NCBI GenBank assembly: GCA_021202985.1
Contig: JAJQCA010000084.1
Location: 1 to 64,000 of the forward strand
DNA from: Alistipes sp.
GTDB taxonomy: Bacteria; Bacteroidota; Bacteroidia; Bacteroidales; Rikenellaceae
Direction of reading: 5' to 3'
DNA: 64,000 bases
The notes under the pieces are model-generated. The model did not search any database. It saw only the letters and a program-made list of their open reading frames with translations, and was not told the DNA's origin. Position numbers and translations under genes: made by a program. Shown piece after piece: positions 1 through 8,546 of the stretch. Every line of letters begins with the position of its first letter. The first letter of the stretch is position 1.

Positions 1-58
1 TATAACAGGCTCATAATGTGTTAATTAATGAGTCGAAAGTAACAAAAAATGTAAACAT

Positions 59-736
59 ATGAAACTGCTTATTATAAATAAGACCGAGACAGTTTCACTG
101 GCCGCTGCATTGCAAGACAGTTTTATAATCGAACAGGCCTATACAATACCTCATGCGGCTGAGCGCATCGCACTTTACTACTACGACATTATTATTGCTG
201 ATATAGTTACCACAGATAACGAGTTGCTTAAGCTGGTACGTTCGGCTAAGGAAACCACACCACGTACCGGCATCATCATAATTTCGGACGACGTCCCGGT
301 GGAGAACAAGATTGAGATACTTGCAGGAGGTGCCGACGATTACCTGGTACGCCCGCTTCAAACAGCCGAGTTACGGGCAAGGGTTTACACCCTGATAAGG
401 CGTTGTTCGATGGGCGGTGTCAATGAGATCGTATATAACGGTATCAGCATCGAACCTTCCAGTCGCAGGGTTAAGTGCGGCGGAAAACAAGTTGTACTGA
501 CCCGCAAGGAATATGAACTGCTTTTCCTGTTCCTTCGAAATCCGGACAGGGTTATTACTCATGAAATGATTGCCGAATATCTCTGGGGAGATTTAAAAAG
601 CCTCACTGCCGACTGTTTCGATTTTATATATTGCCATATAAAAAACGTTCGTAAGAAACTGGCTAATGCAGGCGGACAACCCCTGATATCGACAGTGTAC
701 GGGGGTCGGTTATGTGGTCAGGTGAATTTGTTTTAA
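59..736 (+). CDS. OmpR-family response regulator, atypical receiver, C-terminus frameshifted
   Basis: Two-domain regulator: receiver (about residues 1-115) and OmpR/PhoB winged helix (about 128-220). Asp48 sits at the usual phosphoacceptor place, but the acidic pair near the N-terminus is Asn7-Lys8 and the conserved Lys is Arg98, so normal phosphorylation is doubtful. The family's C-terminal hairpin (TVxGxGY) is missing in the annotated frame. Removing one G from the GGGGG run at 701-705 restores it, giving STVYGVGYVVR and a stop at 723-725 (about 221 residues). So the last ~12 residues shown here are probably out of frame, through a real mutation or a base error. No histidine kinase is adjacent. 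The family call is secure; the target genes are unknown. Confidence 0.85.
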   Translation: MKLLIINKTETVSLAAALQDSFIIEQAYTIPHAAERIALYYYDIIIADIVTTDNELLKLVRSAKETTPRTGIIIISDDVPVENKIEILAGGADDYLVRPLQTAELRARVYTLIRRCSMGGVNEIVYNGISIEPSSRRVKCGGKQVVLTRKEYELLFLFLRNPDRVITHEMIAEYLWGDLKSLTADCFDFIYCHIKNVRKKLANAGGQPLISTVYGGRLCGQVNLF

Positions 737-801
737 ATAATATTACGGTTCCCGATTATGGAAGCACCCGTAAATCGAATTATGAGCAAGCCTTTCCGAT
801 A

Positions 802-1485
802 TCAGTAGAGCCGGTAAACGAAAGTGTCACCGTCGGTTCCGATACCGAAAGTGTCCTCGAGGGATTCGTTGAGCGTTCCCATCCACCATGCGCGGAGGTG
901 CGCCCTGTGGAGGGGATACCGCAGGCGGTAGGTGGTAATATGGGTTTCCGGGTCGAGACACAGGATTGTGACCTGTTGTCCCGGCACGCTTTCGAATTCG
1001 GTATCGGCCGTAATATGGTCGATTACCCCGCGTGCCGTTACCATCCTGACACGCCCATTTATTCCGGGAATTGAGTTGTAGCTTGCAAGAAGGCTAATAT
1101 TGCCGATGGTATGGTCCTCCCGTTTGCCGGTGGCCCCCAGTATCACTATGTCCCCGCCGTATCGCTGCAATGCACAGAATGATACGGCTTTGGTGAGGTC
1201 GTTTGTCTCCTGGTCGGGGTCGTGGTACAGCCTGTCGGCGAACCGCTCCCGGACAGAGTACGAAACCGAGTCCAGATCACCGACGATGGCCTCGGGTGTG
1301 CCCCTGGCCTGTATGTAACGGTCCGCAGCACCGTCGCAACATACGACCCTTGCCGCACTTGCCAGCAGGGCCGTTTCGGCCGGGGCCTCGGGATAGTCGC
1401 CGTCGGCAAGCACGACCGTATGCGATGCCCCGCAGTCGGGCATCAGCAATATTCTTCCCCCGGCTATGGCTTTGGATTCCGTCAT
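802..1485 (-). CDS. thiN: Thiamine pyrophosphokinase
   Basis: Transfers pyrophosphate from ATP to thiamin, giving thiamin diphosphate in the cytoplasm. Family motifs visible in order: CDGAAD, GDLDS, a DxETNDLTKA segment and GATGxREDHT, followed by the C-terminal thiamin-binding beta domain. At 227 residues it has normal length. It is the last gene of a minus-strand operon after the TonB receptor and PnuT transporter, an order known from thiamin-regulated loci of Bacteroidetes (there called tnr3), so it should trap imported thiamin. Expression is probably set by the TPP riboswitch upstream of the first gene. It converges on the response regulator with only 65 bp between, where I see no clear terminator. 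Confidence 0.93.
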   Translation of the reverse strand: MTESKAIAGGRILLMPDCGASHTVVLADGDYPEAPAETALLASAARVVCCDGAADRYIQARGTPEAIVGDLDSVSYSVRERFADRLYHDPDQETNDLTKAVSFCALQRYGGDIVILGATGKREDHTIGNISLLASYNSIPGINGRVRMVTARGVIDHITADTEFESVPGQQVTILCLDPETHITTYRLRYPLHRAHLRAWWMGTLNESLEDTFGIGTDGDTFVYRLY

Positions 1486-1546
1486 ATTCCGGAAATATTG
1501 ATATTCATTTTTACACTTTCGAATCCGCTATTAGTGACCAATATTT

Positions 1547-2203
1547 TCACCGCCCGGACGGCAATTGTTGCTCCGCCATCATGCGGAGCCATTTAAAATA
1601 ACCGAACACTGCTATTACCGTATACAATCCGTAAAGCACTCCTGTCGGATACAGCCCTTTGCAGAGATATAAACCGCAGCAGATAATATCCACCGCTATC
1701 CACACAAGCCACTGTTCCACATATTTGCGCGCGAGCATCCAAAGGCCTACTATGCTGAGCGCCGTGGTCAGGCTGTCGCCGTATGGGACCGTACTGTCGG
1801 TATAACGGACGAGAATAAAAGCAATCACTCCGAAACTTGCTAAAGTTACCAAAAATAACGGTACATACTCCCGGCGCGGGGTGCGGGTGATTGGGACTAC
1901 TGCGTGAACCGGCACTCCATTACCCGCATTGCCTCTCCGCACGGTACGTCCCAGCCAGTAGGCCCAGCCGTACAGCCCGGCCAGGAGATAGTAAACGTTT
2001 ATACCCATATCGGCATAAAACCCCGACTTATAGTATACATATATATAGATGGCGGGCATAACTATACCCGCCAGCCACAACCATACGTTGGCCTTATATT
2101 CGAGATAAATATAGACAAGCCCTACCGCGGTGCCGGCTATTTCGAGAATCTGCCAAAGGTCGGCATCGCGAAGGTACTGAAGGCTGTTGCTGAGAATATC
2201 CAT
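1547..2203 (-). CDS. pnuT: PnuC/PnuT-family inner-membrane transporter, probably for thiamin
   Basis: A 218-residue integral membrane protein with about seven hydrophobic helices and the PnuC-family pattern of short polar loops and conserved tryptophans (VLYGLYTVIAVFGYFKWLRM near the C-terminus). PnuC relatives carry nicotinamide riboside, riboflavin or thiamin by facilitated diffusion driven by phosphorylation inside the cell. Here the place between a riboswitch-controlled TonB receptor and thiamine pyrophosphokinase indicates thiamin (the PnuT subgroup). The substrate comes from context, not from a motif. It lies 123 bp after the receptor gene, with a stable hairpin between them, and 61 bp before the kinase gene. 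Confidence 0.88.
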   Translation of the reverse strand: MDILSNSLQYLRDADLWQILEIAGTAVGLVYIYLEYKANVWLWLAGIVMPAIYIYVYYKSGFYADMGINVYYLLAGLYGWAYWLGRTVRRGNAGNGVPVHAVVPITRTPRREYVPLFLVTLASFGVIAFILVRYTDSTVPYGDSLTTALSIVGLWMLARKYVEQWLVWIAVDIICCGLYLCKGLYPTGVLYGLYTVIAVFGYFKWLRMMAEQQLPSGR

Positions 2204-2219
2204 TGAGTCTCTTTAAAAT

Positions 2220-2252
2220 CCGCCGGAGCGGGAAATCATCCCGTCCCGGCGG
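2220..2252 (-). other. Intercistronic hairpin between receptor and pnuT
   Basis: Outer arms CCGCCGG / CCGGCGG with further GGG/CCC pairing inside form a strong stem-loop in the mRNA between the receptor and pnuT. The minus strand after it reads ATTTTAAAG, so it could act as a partial terminator or an RNA-processing or stability element that sets the receptor-to-transporter ratio. The function is inferred from position. Confidence 0.5.
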
Positions 2253-2326
2253 TGCAAAATTAATTATTCCGGCCGTTAAGGCAAAAGGTCTGGACAGAGC
2301 AGGACGGCCCTGTTTCGAAGGGTGTA

Positions 2327-4723
2327 TCAGAACCTTAGCGTCACGTTTGCCATAAAGTTGGTTCCGGCCTGCGGGAAGTAATACATGTTGTTTACCCGTA
2401 CCGCATCGCTCCCCAGGCCAAATATATCAACCCAACCGTAACCGTTGCTGTAATACTTTTGGTTGAACAGGTTATATATCGTGAACCCGAGCGTGAGCGA
2501 TTTCATGGTCCGCAGGCGGACGGTATAGTCCAACCGGAGGTTGTTCACAAAGTATGCCGCGAGCGCCAGCCGGTCGTTATCGTCCTCGTCGTCGTATTCC
2601 CACTTGCTCTCGGAGTTGGTCACATACTGGCGTCCGACGTAGTTTGACTGTAGTGAGACGTTGAAACCTTTGAACGCCCCCGTGATAAGGCTGCCGAACA
2701 TAAATTCGGGCGAATAGGCGATTTTTGTAGTACCGAGATAGGTTTCGACGACTTCCTCGGTGGTCCAGTTTGTAGCGAAGTCGGTGTATTTCTTTATATA
2801 GTTGCGGCTCAGGGTGGCGTTCGCCTGCCATGTCAGCCAACTAAGGGGCCGTACCGCGGCCTGAAGTTCGATACCCATGCGATAGCTGTCGGGGATATTC
2901 GTAAGCATCGCTTCGCCGATATGGTTCAGTTTCCCGGTCAGGATAAACTGGTCTTTATAATCCATATAGTAGAGGTTAACACCTGCCGAAAACACCCGGC
3001 TGGTGTAAGTACCTCCCAGTTCGTAATCTATCAGACGTTCATGGGTCGGGAACGGTTCGCCCGGTTCGTGGTCGGTGTAACCGTTGCGGGTGGGTTCTTT
3101 GTGGGTTATGGCTACGGAGGCATAAACGTCGAAATTACGGTCGATATCGTAGTAAAGACCGACCTTCGGATTTATGAAGTTGAAAGTTTCGTTTACCGAA
3201 AGTTCCTGCATTCCTCCGTTCCCGCCGTCGGCGTCCGAATCCCAGTTATCGTTGCGGCCGTCGATACGGTATTTTATAAAACGGTATTGAATGTCACCAT
3301 AAAGGTTGAGTTTCCGAGTCACGCTCCAGTTTACTTTCGAGTAAATATTGGCGTCCGTTTTCTCCCCTTTGTTAAAATAGTATCGGTGGTCGGGTGTGAA
3401 GCCGTAATCGCCGGCGAAATTCTGAACCCAGAGGACCCGTCCGTAATGGTCGCCGCTGTACTTATTGGCCCCGCCGCCTATGGTCGCACGTAGCCGGGCC
3501 GAATTGTAGTCGAACGAGAATACGCCGCCGCCGAACTTATTGTCCATTATCTTCCGGCGCGTCAGGTCGGACCTCGATACGGTATAAAGGTTACCGTTTT
3601 TGTCAGCCAGGTCGAATGCTGCGAGACCGTACCTTTCGATCCTCTCGTTCGATTTGTACTGTTCGTAATAACCGTACCCGTCGGTGTAATGGAAATTTAC
3701 GTTCATATTCCACCGGTCGGTAATGCGGTGGGAGATTAGCAACTGGTAATTGAATTGCTTGTAGTTATCCGTCTGGTCCTTATAGTACTCGCCGGTCGCC
3801 ACCTGGCTGCCGGTAGGTCTCCCGTCCGCATCGAGTACATAACGGGTCATAATCCCGAGGGGATTGTACCGCCTGCCTATGGTATCAATCTCACCCCTTG
3901 TAATCCCCTCCCACGCGTGGTAGGTTTTCTCCTTTCCGCCAAATGTGATAAATTTAACGGTGGTGCGGTTACCGAACCATCCCCCCTGGAGGAAGTAAGA
4001 TTTCAGGTCGGTAGACGCCCGGTCGCGGTAGCCGTCCGATTGGATGTTAGACAACCGGGCGTTGAAAGCCCATTTCCCGTTAAGCAGGCCGGTATGGAAA
4101 TTAACCGATTCACGATGGGTGTTAAAAGAGCCGTAACTGCCCGAAACCTCGCCACCGGCTTGGGTCGACAGTGATTCGGTTTTCATATTGATGCTTCCCC
4201 CGAACGCGCCGGCACCGTTGGTCGAAGTACCTACACCCCTTTGCACCTGTATTTCATCTACCGACGAAATGAGGTCCGGGGTATTGACCCAGAAGACGCT
4301 GTGGCTCTCGGCGTCGTTCATCGGAATACCGTTTGCGGTTACGTTAATACGCGAAGCGTCCGTGCCGCGGATTCGGATGGCCGTGTAGCCTATACCGTTA
4401 CCCGCTTCGGAGGTAGCTATCAGCGAGGGGGTCTGTAACAACAGGAACGGCAGATCGACGCCCGTATTGAGCTTCCCGAGTTCCGCCCGGTCGAGGTCGG
4501 TGTATGCCATCGGGGTCTTCTCCCCGGCCCGGGTGGAGATGAACTGGATACCTTGCAGTTCCACCATCCGGATACTGTCGCCCGACAGGCTGTCCCGCAC
4601 ATAGACGCTCCCGGCCGGCGATGCGACGGTTACCGGTTCAGCCGCCCTTTTATCGGGTAGGGCAAAACAACTTTGTCCCGCCGCTGCTAAGGCGGCAAGG
4701 GCAATTAAAGTTTTCTTCATCAT
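2327..4723 (-). CDS. TonB-dependent outer-membrane receptor, probably thiamin-specific
   Basis: A 798-residue receptor: signal peptide (about 1-21), a short linker, a TonB box-like stretch, then a plug domain with the sequence YTAIRIRGTDASRINVTANG and the GVGTSTNGAGAFGGSINM motif (about 110-180), followed by a beta-barrel rich in aromatic alternating strands and ending in the typical terminal Phe (NVTLRF). There is no SusC-type N-terminal extension and no SusD neighbour, so it is a small-molecule rather than a glycan receptor. The TPP riboswitch in its leader and the downstream PnuT and kinase genes point to thiamin or a thiamin precursor. Bacteroidetes thiamin loci with this gene order call it OMR1. 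Substrate is inferred; the fold is clear. Confidence 0.92.
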   Translation of the reverse strand: MMKKTLIALAALAAAGQSCFALPDKRAAEPVTVASPAGSVYVRDSLSGDSIRMVELQGIQFISTRAGEKTPMAYTDLDRAELGKLNTGVDLPFLLLQTPSLIATSEAGNGIGYTAIRIRGTDASRINVTANGIPMNDAESHSVFWVNTPDLISSVDEIQVQRGVGTSTNGAGAFGGSINMKTESLSTQAGGEVSGSYGSFNTHRESVNFHTGLLNGKWAFNARLSNIQSDGYRDRASTDLKSYFLQGGWFGNRTTVKFITFGGKEKTYHAWEGITRGEIDTIGRRYNPLGIMTRYVLDADGRPTGSQVATGEYYKDQTDNYKQFNYQLLISHRITDRWNMNVNFHYTDGYGYYEQYKSNERIERYGLAAFDLADKNGNLYTVSRSDLTRRKIMDNKFGGGVFSFDYNSARLRATIGGGANKYSGDHYGRVLWVQNFAGDYGFTPDHRYYFNKGEKTDANIYSKVNWSVTRKLNLYGDIQYRFIKYRIDGRNDNWDSDADGGNGGMQELSVNETFNFINPKVGLYYDIDRNFDVYASVAITHKEPTRNGYTDHEPGEPFPTHERLIDYELGGTYTSRVFSAGVNLYYMDYKDQFILTGKLNHIGEAMLTNIPDSYRMGIELQAAVRPLSWLTWQANATLSRNYIKKYTDFATNWTTEEVVETYLGTTKIAYSPEFMFGSLITGAFKGFNVSLQSNYVGRQYVTNSESKWEYDDEDDNDRLALAAYFVNNLRLDYTVRLRTMKSLTLGFTIYNLFNQKYYSNGYGWVDIFGLGSDAVRVNNMYYFPQAGTNFMANVTLRF

Positions 4724-4763
4724 AAAAGTTTTTAAAAGAACGGAAAAAGGGGAATCCTTTCCA

Positions 4764-4842
4764 TACTCTCCCTACGTCGGCATTACCCGCATCAGGTTCC
4801 AAGGGTATGATCTCAGCCCTAAATATTAAAGGCACCCCTTTT
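4764..4842 (-). promoter_or_regulatory. TPP (THI-element) riboswitch
   Basis: On the minus strand the conserved aptamer parts occur in order: GGGGTGCC (from 4838), CTGAGA (4811-4816), ACCC, ACCTGAT (4791-4797), and GTAGGGA (4769-4775). This is the thiamin diphosphate aptamer. AAAAGGGG at its 5' end (4835-4842) is exactly complementary to CCCCTTTT downstream (4745-4752), just before the receptor start. That pairing would break helix P2, so it is a plausible switching partner. High TPP should lower expression of receptor, transporter and kinase. The aptamer is very secure; the switching helix is my inference. Confidence 0.95.
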
Positions 4843-4883
4843 AAAAACGATATTTACACTCAAGCCTTCGGTGAAGGCCGCGA

Positions 4884-4914
4884 CAAAAGTAGGCAGAATC
4901 GGGATAATATCAAA
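4884..4914 (-). promoter_or_regulatory. Sigma-ABfr-type promoter of the thiamin operon
   Basis: On the minus strand TTTG (4911-4914), exactly 19 nt, then TACTTTTG (4884-4891) match the Bacteroidota primary-sigma consensus. Transcription would start near 4878, at a small GCCTTC/GAAGGC hairpin, and run into the TPP aptamer. Confidence 0.75.
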
Positions 4915-5036
4915 ACCCGGAATCTTTTTTGACCGTTCGCAATAAGAAGAGTCTCCGGGACGGTATCCCGGATTGTATGATTTTCCCCTACACTTATAAC
5001 GGATTAGTTTTATTTGTAATTAAGAAATAAATTTCG

Positions 5037-5067
5037 AAGGCCCTGCTTCCATCAGAAGTAGGGCCTT
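5037..5067 (-). terminator. Stem-loop after the DPP-IV gene
   Basis: Arms AAGGCCCTGCTTC and GAAGTAGGGCCTT (13 bp, one G-T) around a 5-nt loop, 35 bp past the DPP-IV stop on the minus strand. The following T-tract is weak, so termination strength is uncertain. No gene is seen between here and the thiamin promoter. Confidence 0.6.
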
Positions 5068-5101
5068 GCATTAGTCAGGAAAGATTTTCTAAGAATAAAA
5101 A

Positions 5102-7246
5102 TCAGAGATTATCCAACGTGTATTTTATCATTTTCTCCCTTACATGATGCCGTCCGGTAGGATACATGCCGTGGTTGTCGTCGGGGTAGATCATCATATC
5201 GAAATCCTTACCCGCGCGAATCAGGGCATCGGCCATTGCCATCGCGTTCTGGAAATGAACGTTATCGTCTTCCGTGCCGTGTACGATAAGCAGCCTGCCT
5301 TTGAGCCGATCGGCGAAATTGACAGGTGAATTGTTGTCATAACCGTGCGGGTTGTCTTCCGGGAGTCCGTTGTATATTTCCGTGTAGATGGTATCGTAAT
5401 AGCGCCACGAAGTTACCGGTGCGACGGCGATGGCCATTTTAAAAATATCGTTTCCTTTCAGAATGCAGTTCAGTGCCATAAACCCACCGTAACTCCAGCC
5501 GTAAATCCCGATACGGTCCGGGTCGACATAGGGCTGGGTGGCTATGTATTTTGCGGCCGATATCTGATCCTCCACTTCGGGACCGCCCAGGTTACGGTAG
5601 GTCACCTTGCGGAAGTCCGCCCCACGGCCACCCGTTCCGCGTCCGTCCACGCACATTACAAGATATCCCTCCTGAACCAACACGTCCGTCCAGTCCATCG
5701 ACCAGCGGTCCTGCACCGACTGCGAGCCGGGACCGCTGTACTGGGTCATCATCACCGGATACTTCTTTGCCGGGTCGAAATCGAGCGGTTTAATCACATA
5801 ACAGTTCAGCGCCGTGCCCCGTTCCGTGGTTATACGGAAAAACTCCTTGCGTGGAACCCTCCGGTTTTGAAGCGTCTCCGCAAGTTGTGAATTATCTTCG
5901 AGCGTACGCAATACTTTACCCCGGGCATCGTGTAACCGGACCTGCAAAGGGGTGGATACGTTCGAGAACCGGCTGATAAAATACCTGAACCCTTCCGAAG
6001 GAGCGATCGACCAGACCCCGTTTTCATCCGTCAGCTGGTTTTTGCCCTTGCCGTTTAGCTTAACGCTGTAAAGGTTGTTGCGGATAGACGAACCTTCGTT
6101 GGAAAGGTAATAGACCCGGTCCCCGGTCACGCTAATTAGGTCGAGGACCTCCCAATTACCGCGCGTCAGGGTGTCGGTGACCCCTTTGTCGATGGTATGG
6201 AGGTAAAGGTGCCGGTAACCGCTCCGTTCCGACTGGATGATAAACCGGTCGCGCGGGAGGAAAGTAACCGTGGTTTCGTCCGGCCTCTCGATATACCTCC
6301 GGTCGGACTCGGTGTGGATAACTTCCGGATTGAAACCGTCCCGGCAAAGCAGAAGTTCCAACCTGTTTTGCAGCCGGTTGAGGCGGTAGAAATAGAGCCT
6401 GCCTTCCGGGTCCCATCCGATATGGGGGATATATTGGTCGGTCTCAGGCCCGGTATCCACCCGGGTCGTGCTGCCGTCGGCAAGGTCGGTAACATGCAGG
6501 GTGACCACAGAGTTCTTCTCTCCCGCTTTCGGGTATTTGAATGTCAGCGGTTCCGGATAAAGGCTTCCCGTGTAACGGCTTATCGAAAATTCGGGCACCT
6601 CCGTCTCATCGAACCGAAGATATACAATATACCGCCCGTCGGGCGATATGTCGTAAGCTTTCGTGAAACCGAACTCCTCCTCGTATACCCAGTCGGTATG
6701 GCCGTTAATTACCCGGTTGTATTCCCCGTCATGGGTGATGCGTACTGTTTCGACCCCGTCTGTGCCCGTTGTGACATCGCAGTAATAGAGGTCGTTTTCG
6801 TGAATGAATCCGATGCGGCGTCCGTCCGGAGACAGGAATGCCGCATCACGCACAGGATAGTCCGTAATAGGTGTACCTGTCCGTCCGGCGATATCGAATA
6901 GATGGTATATCGCCGTAAACGAGTTGCGGTAAATCGGTTGTGACCCGGTTGTCACAAGTACCCTGCGTTCGTCTGCCGAGAACGTGTAATTCTCCACCGT
7001 GCCGTCCAGGAATTCATCGAAGTCGATAACCACCGAAACCATTTCGCCGGTTTTATACGAGTATTTTACGATGCTGTTCCCTTCCAGAATAGTGTAATGC
7101 TCCCCGTCGGCCATCGAACGTATGCCGTGTACGTTTTGGGGTGTGAACCTCCCGGCCCGGAAGTCGGAATAATCGAACATGTGCTGGCCATACACTCCAT
7201 TTACGGCTAACGTTAATAACGTCGCGGCTATAAACCTCAAACCCAT
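5102..7246 (-). CDS. Dipeptidyl peptidase IV, S9 family
   Basis: Serine exopeptidase that releases N-terminal X-Pro or X-Ala dipeptides, secreted to the periplasm (signal peptide about 1-20, ending YGQ). An eight-bladed beta-propeller covers about residues 40-480, including the DWVYEEEFGF segment whose Glu pair binds the substrate amino end. The C-terminal alpha/beta hydrolase carries the triad Ser585 (GWSYGG), Asp660 (HGTEDDN) and His692 (DDNHGM). At 714 residues it is full length. It lies 37 bp after nadC on the same strand and is probably co-transcribed. With the S46 peptidase at 53 kb it suggests growth on peptides, as in asaccharolytic Bacteroidales. Confidence 0.95.
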   Translation of the reverse strand: MGLRFIAATLLTLAVNGVYGQHMFDYSDFRAGRFTPQNVHGIRSMADGEHYTILEGNSIVKYSYKTGEMVSVVIDFDEFLDGTVENYTFSADERRVLVTTGSQPIYRNSFTAIYHLFDIAGRTGTPITDYPVRDAAFLSPDGRRIGFIHENDLYYCDVTTGTDGVETVRITHDGEYNRVINGHTDWVYEEEFGFTKAYDISPDGRYIVYLRFDETEVPEFSISRYTGSLYPEPLTFKYPKAGEKNSVVTLHVTDLADGSTTRVDTGPETDQYIPHIGWDPEGRLYFYRLNRLQNRLELLLCRDGFNPEVIHTESDRRYIERPDETTVTFLPRDRFIIQSERSGYRHLYLHTIDKGVTDTLTRGNWEVLDLISVTGDRVYYLSNEGSSIRNNLYSVKLNGKGKNQLTDENGVWSIAPSEGFRYFISRFSNVSTPLQVRLHDARGKVLRTLEDNSQLAETLQNRRVPRKEFFRITTERGTALNCYVIKPLDFDPAKKYPVMMTQYSGPGSQSVQDRWSMDWTDVLVQEGYLVMCVDGRGTGGRGADFRKVTYRNLGGPEVEDQISAAKYIATQPYVDPDRIGIYGWSYGGFMALNCILKGNDIFKMAIAVAPVTSWRYYDTIYTEIYNGLPEDNPHGYDNNSPVNFADRLKGRLLIVHGTEDDNVHFQNAMAMADALIRAGKDFDMMIYPDDNHGMYPTGRHHVREKMIKYTLDNL

Positions 7247-7283
7247 AGTAATCGTCTGTTATTCCCAGTCCTTTACAATAAAA

Positions 7284-8141
7284 TTATCCCTCCACCGCTT
7301 TCAGGCTCATGTCGAGACTCTTAATTTGGTGGGTCAGCGCGCCGACCGATATAAAGTCAACGCCGCACTCCGCATAATCTCGCAGGGTATCGAAAGTAAT
7401 GCCGCCCGAAGATTCTATTTCGGTGCGCCCGGCGATTTTCTCGACGGCGCGTCGAGTAGTCTCTATATCGAAATTGTCGAGCATTATCCGGTCAACGCCG
7501 CCCACGGTGAGGGCCTCGTCTATATCCTCGAGCGTGCGGACCTCCACCTCGATGGGAAGGGCCTTACCGAGCTTTTCAAGATATTTTTTAACCCCGTTAA
7601 CCGCGGCCGTTATCCCTCCGGCGAAGTCAATATGATTATCCTTCAGCAGTATCATATCGAAAAGCCCGATGCGGTGGTTGCCTCCTCCGCCGAGCTTTAC
7701 AGCCATCTTGTCGAGTACGCGCATTCCCGGTGTGGTCTTGCGGGTGTCGATAATACGGGTGTGGAGTCCGGAAAGCCTCTCCACATAATATGAAGTCTGG
7801 GTCGCCACCCCGCTCATGCGCTGCATAATGTTTAGCACTATACGTTCCGCCTGAAGGAGCGTGATAATCCGGCCGGATACATAAAATGCTATATCGCCTT
7901 TACGAACTGTCGTTCCGTCTTCTATCAACCTTTCGAACACAACCCCGGAGTCGAGCCGCCGGAACACCATTTCGGCCACCGCTATTCCGGCAATGATACC
8001 GTCCTGTTTGACCAGTAGTTGCATCCGGCCCCCGGCTTCAGCGGGAATGGAAGCGAGCGAGGTGTGGTCGCCGTCGCCGATATCTTCTTTTATGGCCAGT
8101 TCTATAAGTTCTTCGACGTAAGGTATGTATTCCGGTTTCAT
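7284..8141 (-). CDS. nadC: Nicotinate-nucleotide pyrophosphorylase (quinolinate phosphoribosyltransferase)
   Basis: Converts quinolinate and PRPP to nicotinate mononucleotide in NAD synthesis. Family features include DTRKTTPGMR, KLGGGGNHRIGL, LLKDNHI and the ESSGGI segment near the end. I start it at the ATG at 8141 (285 residues), which gives the usual N-terminus KPEYIPYVEELIELAIKEDI; the reading frame is open for 19 more codons upstream, but that part has no family similarity. nadB lies at 22.8-24.4 kb in the window; nadA was not found. DPP-IV follows 37 bp downstream. Confidence 0.95.
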   Translation of the reverse strand: MKPEYIPYVEELIELAIKEDIGDGDHTSLASIPAEAGGRMQLLVKQDGIIAGIAVAEMVFRRLDSGVVFERLIEDGTTVRKGDIAFYVSGRIITLLQAERIVLNIMQRMSGVATQTSYYVERLSGLHTRIIDTRKTTPGMRVLDKMAVKLGGGGNHRIGLFDMILLKDNHIDFAGGITAAVNGVKKYLEKLGKALPIEVEVRTLEDIDEALTVGGVDRIMLDNFDIETTRRAVEKIAGRTEIESSGGITFDTLRDYAECGVDFISVGALTHQIKSLDMSLKAVEG

Positions 8142-8542
8142 AATAGTATGGTGTTTATCTTTTTTCCGGCATCCCGCGCAAACAAGGCAGGCAGCCATTT
8201 ATTTTCTCGTTTTGTGAAAAATAACTAACTTGCAATCAAAATTTAACAATTAGTTATATTGTTATTTTGTTTTAGTGTTTGCCGTAAGTCTAAACAGTTG
8301 TAAATCCATAAAGTAGCCTCCAAAACCGGGTAAACGGCATCGTAAAAATGTAAGGTTTTTAAACCTACCGGTCAATGGCTTTCTATAAATTGCACCGCTG
8401 CTAATTCTCCGTAAGCCGGAAACAAGTGTAAACTACTGACAGAGTACGGTACTAATTTGCGGCATAACTACGGACGGGAGGGAAAAATGGCACAACCCGG
8501 CCAAGCCCGGACAAAGTTATATTATTTAAAAGGTATAAAAAA
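8142..8542. other. Divergent intergenic region, nadC / ilvD
   Basis: About 400 bp holding the start regions of nadC (minus) and ilvD (plus). The left part is AT-rich with TTATTTTG-like stretches that resemble a degenerate promoter -7 element. I saw no full TTTG-N19-TAnnTTTG pair, no riboswitch and no run of branched-chain codons that would mark a classic attenuator. A 19-codon ORF at its end is listed separately. Confidence 0.5.
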
Positions 8543-8546
8543 ATGA
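8487..8546 (+). CDS. Possible 19-codon upstream ORF overlapping the ilvD start
   Basis: ATG at 8487, preceded by GGGAGGG, encodes 19 residues ([19 protein letters not shown]). Its TGA (8544-8546) overlaps the ilvD ATG as ATGA, an arrangement that permits translational coupling. It has only two Leu, one Ile and no Val, so it is not an obvious ilv attenuation peptide. It may be chance; no homology is claimed. Confidence 0.25.
   Translation: MAQPGQARTKLYYLKGIKK

Noticed and set aside
802..1074. Plus-strand frame starting at 712
   Set aside because: Opposite-strand shadow of the thiamine pyrophosphokinase gene; its start results from the frameshift at the end of the response regulator.
8199..8542. 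Classical ilv attenuation leader
   Set aside because: No peptide rich in Leu/Ile/Val codons and no terminator/antiterminator pair was found.
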